Shown in pieces: positions 60,978-64,000 of a DNA stretch of 64,000 nucleotides. Every line of letters starts with the position of its first letter. Positions within the stretch are counted from its first letter, which is position 1. The stretch is taken from assembly GCA_020161775.1 (NCBI GenBank), contig JAIUOW010000020.1:1-64000 (forward strand), given 5' to 3'. Source of the stretch: Pseudomonadota bacterium (GTDB taxonomy: Bacteria; Pseudomonadota; Gammaproteobacteria; Burkholderiales; Burkholderiaceae_C). The position numbers were made by a program, and so were the translations under genes. The notes below the pieces were generated by a model. It made no database searches, was not told the origin of the DNA, and saw only the letters and a program-made list of their open reading frames with translations.

Positions 60978-62107
60978 AGCTCTTCAACCCGGCGGGCCGG
61001 GTAGCTGTCCCAGGCCTGGCAGCCGGGGCATTGCCAGAAATGCTGCTTGGCCTCAAAACCGCAGGCCGCGCAGCGGTAGCGGCGCAGGGGCTTCACGGCA
61101 TGCTCCAGCGCGTTCTGGACATAGGGGTGGGCCTGCTCGTGCTCCAGCTTTTCACTGGCCAGCCAGCGCGACGCGGCCACCAGCGAGGGCTCGCGCTCCA
61201 GGTGGCGCATGTACCACGCGCGGGCCGCTTGGGGATCGGCTTCGAGTGCGGCAATCGCATCCAGCACATCCAGCGACGGGTGCAGTTCATAGCTGGTCTG
61301 CAGCACCTGCATGACCTGTTCCTGCTGGCCGCTGGTCATCGCGGCGTCGGCCAGCCGCGCTGCCATCAGCGGGATGGACGCCGGCGACCGGTTGGCCAGG
61401 CCCATCAGGGTTTTCATGGCGGCGTCGTGCTCGCCTGCGCGGGTCTGCATCGCGGCCAGTTCCATGCGCGCGCGCGGCGCATCAGGCGCCACCGTCATGG
61501 CCTGGCGCAGCAACGGTTCGGCCGCTTCATCGCTGGCCTGGGCGGCCTGCTCGCACAGGTAATGGGCGATGCGGGTCGTGAAGGTGCCTTCGCTGCCGGT
61601 TTCCAGCCTGCGCGCGATGTCGGTGGCCTGGGCCCAGTCGCGCGAGCGTTCGTAGATGGCCAGCAACGCCAGGCGTGCCTGCGTTTCGAAGGCTGTGCCC
61701 TCCAGTTTGCGCAGGGCCTCCTCCGCGCGGTCCAGCAGGCCGGCTTTCAGGAAGTCCAGCGCCAATGCATGCTGGGCACGCTCGCGGTCGGCGCGGCTCA
61801 GGTCGCCGCGCGACAGCAGATGTTCATGCACGCGGACCGCGCGTTCGTACTCGCCGCGGCGGCGAAACAGGTTGCCCAGGGCAAAGTGCAGCTCGGAAGT
61901 GTCGGGGTCGTTTTGCACCGCCTCGATGAACGCGTCAATCGCCTGGTCCTGCTGTTCGTTGAGCAGGTAATTCAGGCCCTTGAAGTACGCCTTGGGCGCC
62001 TGGCGGTTCTCAATGCGCAGCTGGCGCAAGTCCAGCCTTGAAGCCAGCCAGCCCAGCACGAATGCCACCGGCAGCCCCAGCAGGATCCAGCTCAGGTCAA
62101 AGTCCAT
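60974..62107 (-). CDS. lapB: Lipopolysaccharide assembly protein B (TPR, rubredoxin-like)
   Basis: The 377-residue protein has one N-terminal membrane helix (WILLGLPVAFVLGWLASRLD) and a series of TPR repeats. The C-terminal metal site (CAACGFEAKQHFWQCPGC) holds two CxxC knuckles. LapB (YciM) controls LpxC turnover by FtsH and so LPS amount. It overlaps the lapA-like gene by 11 bases and sits next to heptose genes, which fits an LPS control unit. Confidence 0.94.
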   Translation of the reverse strand: MDFDLSWILLGLPVAFVLGWLASRLDLRQLRIENRQAPKAYFKGLNYLLNEQQDQAIDAFIEAVQNDPDTSELHFALGNLFRRRGEYERAVRVHEHLLSRGDLSRADRERAQHALALDFLKAGLLDRAEEALRKLEGTAFETQARLALLAIYERSRDWAQATDIARRLETGSEGTFTTRIAHYLCEQAAQASDEAAEPLLRQAMTVAPDAPRARMELAAMQTRAGEHDAAMKTLMGLANRSPASIPLMAARLADAAMTSGQQEQVMQVLQTSYELHPSLDVLDAIAALEADPQAARAWYMRHLEREPSLVAASRWLASEKLEHEQAHPYVQNALEHAVKPLRRYRCAACGFEAKQHFWQCPGCQAWDSYPARRVEEL

Positions 62108-62393
62108 GGGGGGCCGCCGGCGGGCTGTCGTCCGAGGTGGCCGCGGCTTGCGCGCCGTTCGGGGCCACTGTGGCCTTGTGCGCCGCTGTGCGTTGGCGCC
62201 ACCAGCGCGGCACCATGCCCATGACGCCCACGGCCAGGCCCAGCGTAAAGGCGGTCAGCACCACGAGTACCAGCGGCGCACGCCATTGGGTACCAAAGAA
62301 GAAGTGCACCGTTGCGTCCTGCTGGTTGTTCAGCGCGAAGGCGAACAGGGTAAAAAAAATGGCTGCCTTGAGCAGCCACATGAGGTATTTCAT
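62097..62393 (-). CDS. lapA: LapA-like (DUF1049) inner-membrane protein
   Basis: The 98-residue protein has two membrane helices with the DUF1049 pattern (LKAAIFFTLFAFALNNQ, HFFFGTQWRAPLVLVVLTAF, LGLAVGVMGMVPRWW). LapA acts with LapB in regulating lipopolysaccharide synthesis. It ends inside the lapB start. Confidence 0.9.
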   Translation of the reverse strand: MKYLMWLLKAAIFFTLFAFALNNQQDATVHFFFGTQWRAPLVLVVLTAFTLGLAVGVMGMVPRWWRQRTAAHKATVAPNGAQAAATSDDSPPAAPHGL

Positions 62394-62427
62394 TCATCTC
62401 CTCAGTGACGAGGGGATTCTATCGGGG

Positions 62428-62748
62428 TCAGCTGCCCGGCTTGCCGTCGGATGCCTGCAATTCAGCGGTGCGGCGGTCCACGGCTTCGCGCAGGGCCTTG
62501 CCGGGCTTGAAGTGCGGGACGCGCTTTTCAGGAATGTGCACGCTTTCGCCGCTGCGCGGGTTGCGGCCCATGCGGGGCGGGCGGCGGTTGATTGAAAAGC
62601 TGCCGAAACCGCGGATCTCGATACGGTGCCCACGCACCAGTGCATCACTCATCGCGTCCAGGATCGCCTTGACGGCGTATTCCGCATCGCGGTGGGTGAG
62701 CTGGCTGAAACGCGCGGCCAGTTCTTCTACGAGGTCTGATCGGGTCAT
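62428..62748 (-). CDS. ihfB: Integration host factor beta subunit
   Basis: The 106-residue DNA-bending protein starts [20 protein letters not shown]. It has the flexible arm [20 protein letters not shown] with the conserved Pro that intercalates DNA, then the [10 protein letters not shown] end. It acts with IhfA in replication, transcription and recombination. It follows rpsA as in most proteobacteria. Confidence 0.96.
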   Translation of the reverse strand: MTRSDLVEELAARFSQLTHRDAEYAVKAILDAMSDALVRGHRIEIRGFGSFSINRRPPRMGRNPRSGESVHIPEKRVPHFKPGKALREAVDRRTAELQASDGKPGS

Positions 62749-62762
62749 GGAGTTCTAGCAAG

Positions 62763-62815
62763 TTGGGGACAGAGCACGCCGGCGGTCTGCGCCGCCGCGC
62801 GTGGTCTGTCCCACA
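62763..62815. repeat. Interspersed hairpin between rpsA and ihfB
   Basis: TTGGGGACAGAGCACGCCGG is followed by an inverted imperfect copy ending CGTGGTCTGTCCCACAAA. The pair forms a long stem around a TCTGC loop. The sequence GGGACAGACCACG is, to my knowledge, a frequent dispersed palindrome in betaproteobacteria of the REP type. Here it fills nearly all of the rpsA-ihfB gap and may process or stabilise the rpsA mRNA. Confidence 0.65.
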
Positions 62816-62818
62816 AAT

Positions 62819-64000
62819 TTACTTGGACTCGTTGTTGTCCAGCTTGGCGCGCAGGAGGGCGCCCAGGCTGGTCGTGCCGGCGTTTTCACGCGCGGACTGC
62901 TGGCTCAGGCTGGCCATCGCACCTTGCTCGTCGGCCATGTCCTTGGCCTTGATCGACAGCTGGATGTTGCGCGTCTTGCGGTCAATGTTGACCACCACGG
63001 CGGACACTTCGTCGCCTTCCTTGAGCACGTTGCGGGCATCTTCCACGCGGTCGCGGGAGATTTCGCTGGCGCGCAGGTAGCCGATGATGTCTTCACCCAG
63101 GTCGATTTCAGCGCCCTTGGGGTCCACCGTCTTGACCTTGCCGGTCACCACGGCACCCTTGTCGTGCACCGAAGTGAAGGTGGCAAACGGGTCGCCGTCC
63201 AGCTGCTTGATGCCCAGGCTGATGCGCTCGCGGTCCACGTCCACGGCCAGCACGATGGCGTCCACTTCCTGGCCCTTCTTGTAGTTGCGCACCGCGGCTT
63301 CGCCGGGTTCGTTCCAGGACAGGTCGGACAGGTGCACCAGGCCGTCGATGCCGGCAGCCAGGCCCACGAACACGCCGAAGTCGGTGATCGACTTGATCGG
63401 GCCCTTGACGCGGTCGCCGCGCTTGGTGTTCTGCGCGAATTCCTGCCACGGGTTGGCCTTGCACTGCTTCATGCCCAGGCTGATGCGGCGCTTGTCCTCG
63501 TCGATTTCCAGGACCATGACCTCGACTTCGTCACCCAGGGCAACGATCTTGCTGGGGGCCACGTTCTTGTTGGTCCAGTCCATCTCGGACACGTGCACCA
63601 GGCCTTCGATGCCGGGCTCCAGTTCCACGAACGCGCCGTAGTCGGCGATGTTGGTGATCTTGCCGAACATGCGCGTGCCTTGCGGGTAGCGGCGGTTCAC
63701 GCCCATCCAGGGGTCGTCGCCCATCTGCTTCAAGCCCAGGGACACGCGGTTCTTCTCGGTGTCGAACTTGAGGATCTTGGCGGTGATTTCCTGGCCAGCC
63801 TGAACGACTTCGCTCGGGTGGCGGACACGGCGCCAGGCCATGTCGGTGATGTGCAGCAGGCCGTCGATGCCGCCGAGGTCCACGAACGCACCGTACTCTG
63901 TGATGTTCTTGACGACGCCCCGAACCACGGAGCCTTCCTTCAGCGTTTCCATCAGCTTGGCGCGCTCTTCGCCCATCGAGGCCTCGACCACGGCACGGCG
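62819..64000 (-). CDS. rpsA: 30S ribosomal protein S1 (partial, 5' end beyond the window)
   Basis: The visible 393 codons are the C-terminal two thirds of ribosomal protein S1, normally about 560 residues; the gene runs off the right edge. Repeated S1 domains are clear: [60 protein letters not shown] and [21 protein letters not shown]1 unfolds and docks mRNA on the small subunit. It heads the minus-strand run rpsA-ihfB-lapA-lapB-rfaE1-hldD. Confidence 0.96.
   Translation of the reverse strand, partial: RRAVVEASMGEERAKLMETLKEGSVVRGVVKNITEYGAFVDLGGIDGLLHITDMAWRRVRHPSEVVQAGQEITAKILKFDTEKNRVSLGLKQMGDDPWMGVNRRYPQGTRMFGKITNIADYGAFVELEPGIEGLVHVSEMDWTNKNVAPSKIVALGDEVEVMVLEIDEDKRRISLGMKQCKANPWQEFAQNTKRGDRVKGPIKSITDFGVFVGLAAGIDGLVHLSDLSWNEPGEAAVRNYKKGQEVDAIVLAVDVDRERISLGIKQLDGDPFATFTSVHDKGAVVTGKVKTVDPKGAEIDLGEDIIGYLRASEISRDRVEDARNVLKEGDEVSAVVVNIDRKTRNIQLSIKAKDMADEQGAMASLSQQSARENAGTTSLGALLRAKLDNNESK

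Overview
The window looks like a piece of a betaproteobacterial chromosome, most likely family Comamonadaceae. It is GC-rich, with strong GC preference at third codon positions. It carries the gene orders xseB-ispA-dxs and rpsA-ihfB-lapA-lapB-rfaE1-hldD, several TRAP transporters, and a stand-alone heptose kinase domain in place of a fused HldE. I cannot name the genus from sequence alone. No rRNA, tRNA, CRISPR array, prophage or complete insertion sequence was seen.

Layout. 0.1-8.3 kb: small enzymes (VOC, DinB, thioesterase, a YCII-GNAT fusion), a FecR-domain protein with a membrane protein, homoserine kinase, and DNA polymerase I. 8.3-8.9 kb: non-coding, filled by two palindrome-ended repeat units. 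8.9-18.4 kb: tautomerase, dienelactone hydrolase and ZIP transporter, then a minus-strand operon (Rieske oxygenase, orphan leuD, EamA permease, sulfurtransferase, DUF4019), then xseB-ispA-dxs for isoprenoids. 18.6-23.5 kb: an alpha-keto-acid type TRAP system (takP family) with two near-identical binding proteins facing convergent permease genes. 23.7-30.7 kb: a SenA/EgtB-like protein, the molybdate importer modABC behind a clear ModE-type operator, an antiporter, an esterase and modE. 30.8-34.6 kb: unknown genes, including a 605-residue protein with an effector-like layout. 34.8-44.1 kb: a regulator and a CO-dehydrogenase-like molybdenum hydroxylase cluster (coxSLM, moxR/coxD, coxE, coxG, xdhC), interrupted by a second pair of the same repeat units. 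44.1-57.9 kb: crcB, then two TRAP systems with three related binding proteins, an Asp/Glu racemase, a LysR regulator, a DUF1445 D-glutamate-cyclase-like protein and a 5-oxoprolinase. 58-64 kb: DinB, a ComEA-like protein, heptose/LPS genes, ihfB and the 3' part of rpsA.

How it works together. modABC and modE can supply and gauge molybdate for the cox-type enzyme encoded 6-15 kb away. The 45-58 kb block reads as one pathway: import of pyroglutamate or a glutamate-like acid, handling of the D-isomer by racemase and cyclase, and ATP-driven opening of 5-oxoproline to glutamate. The most unusual non-coding signal is the repeat family at 8.4-8.9 and 40.8-41.2 kb. Each copy has its own long terminal arms that pair within the copy but differ between copies, and at both loci the units sit as convergent pairs.
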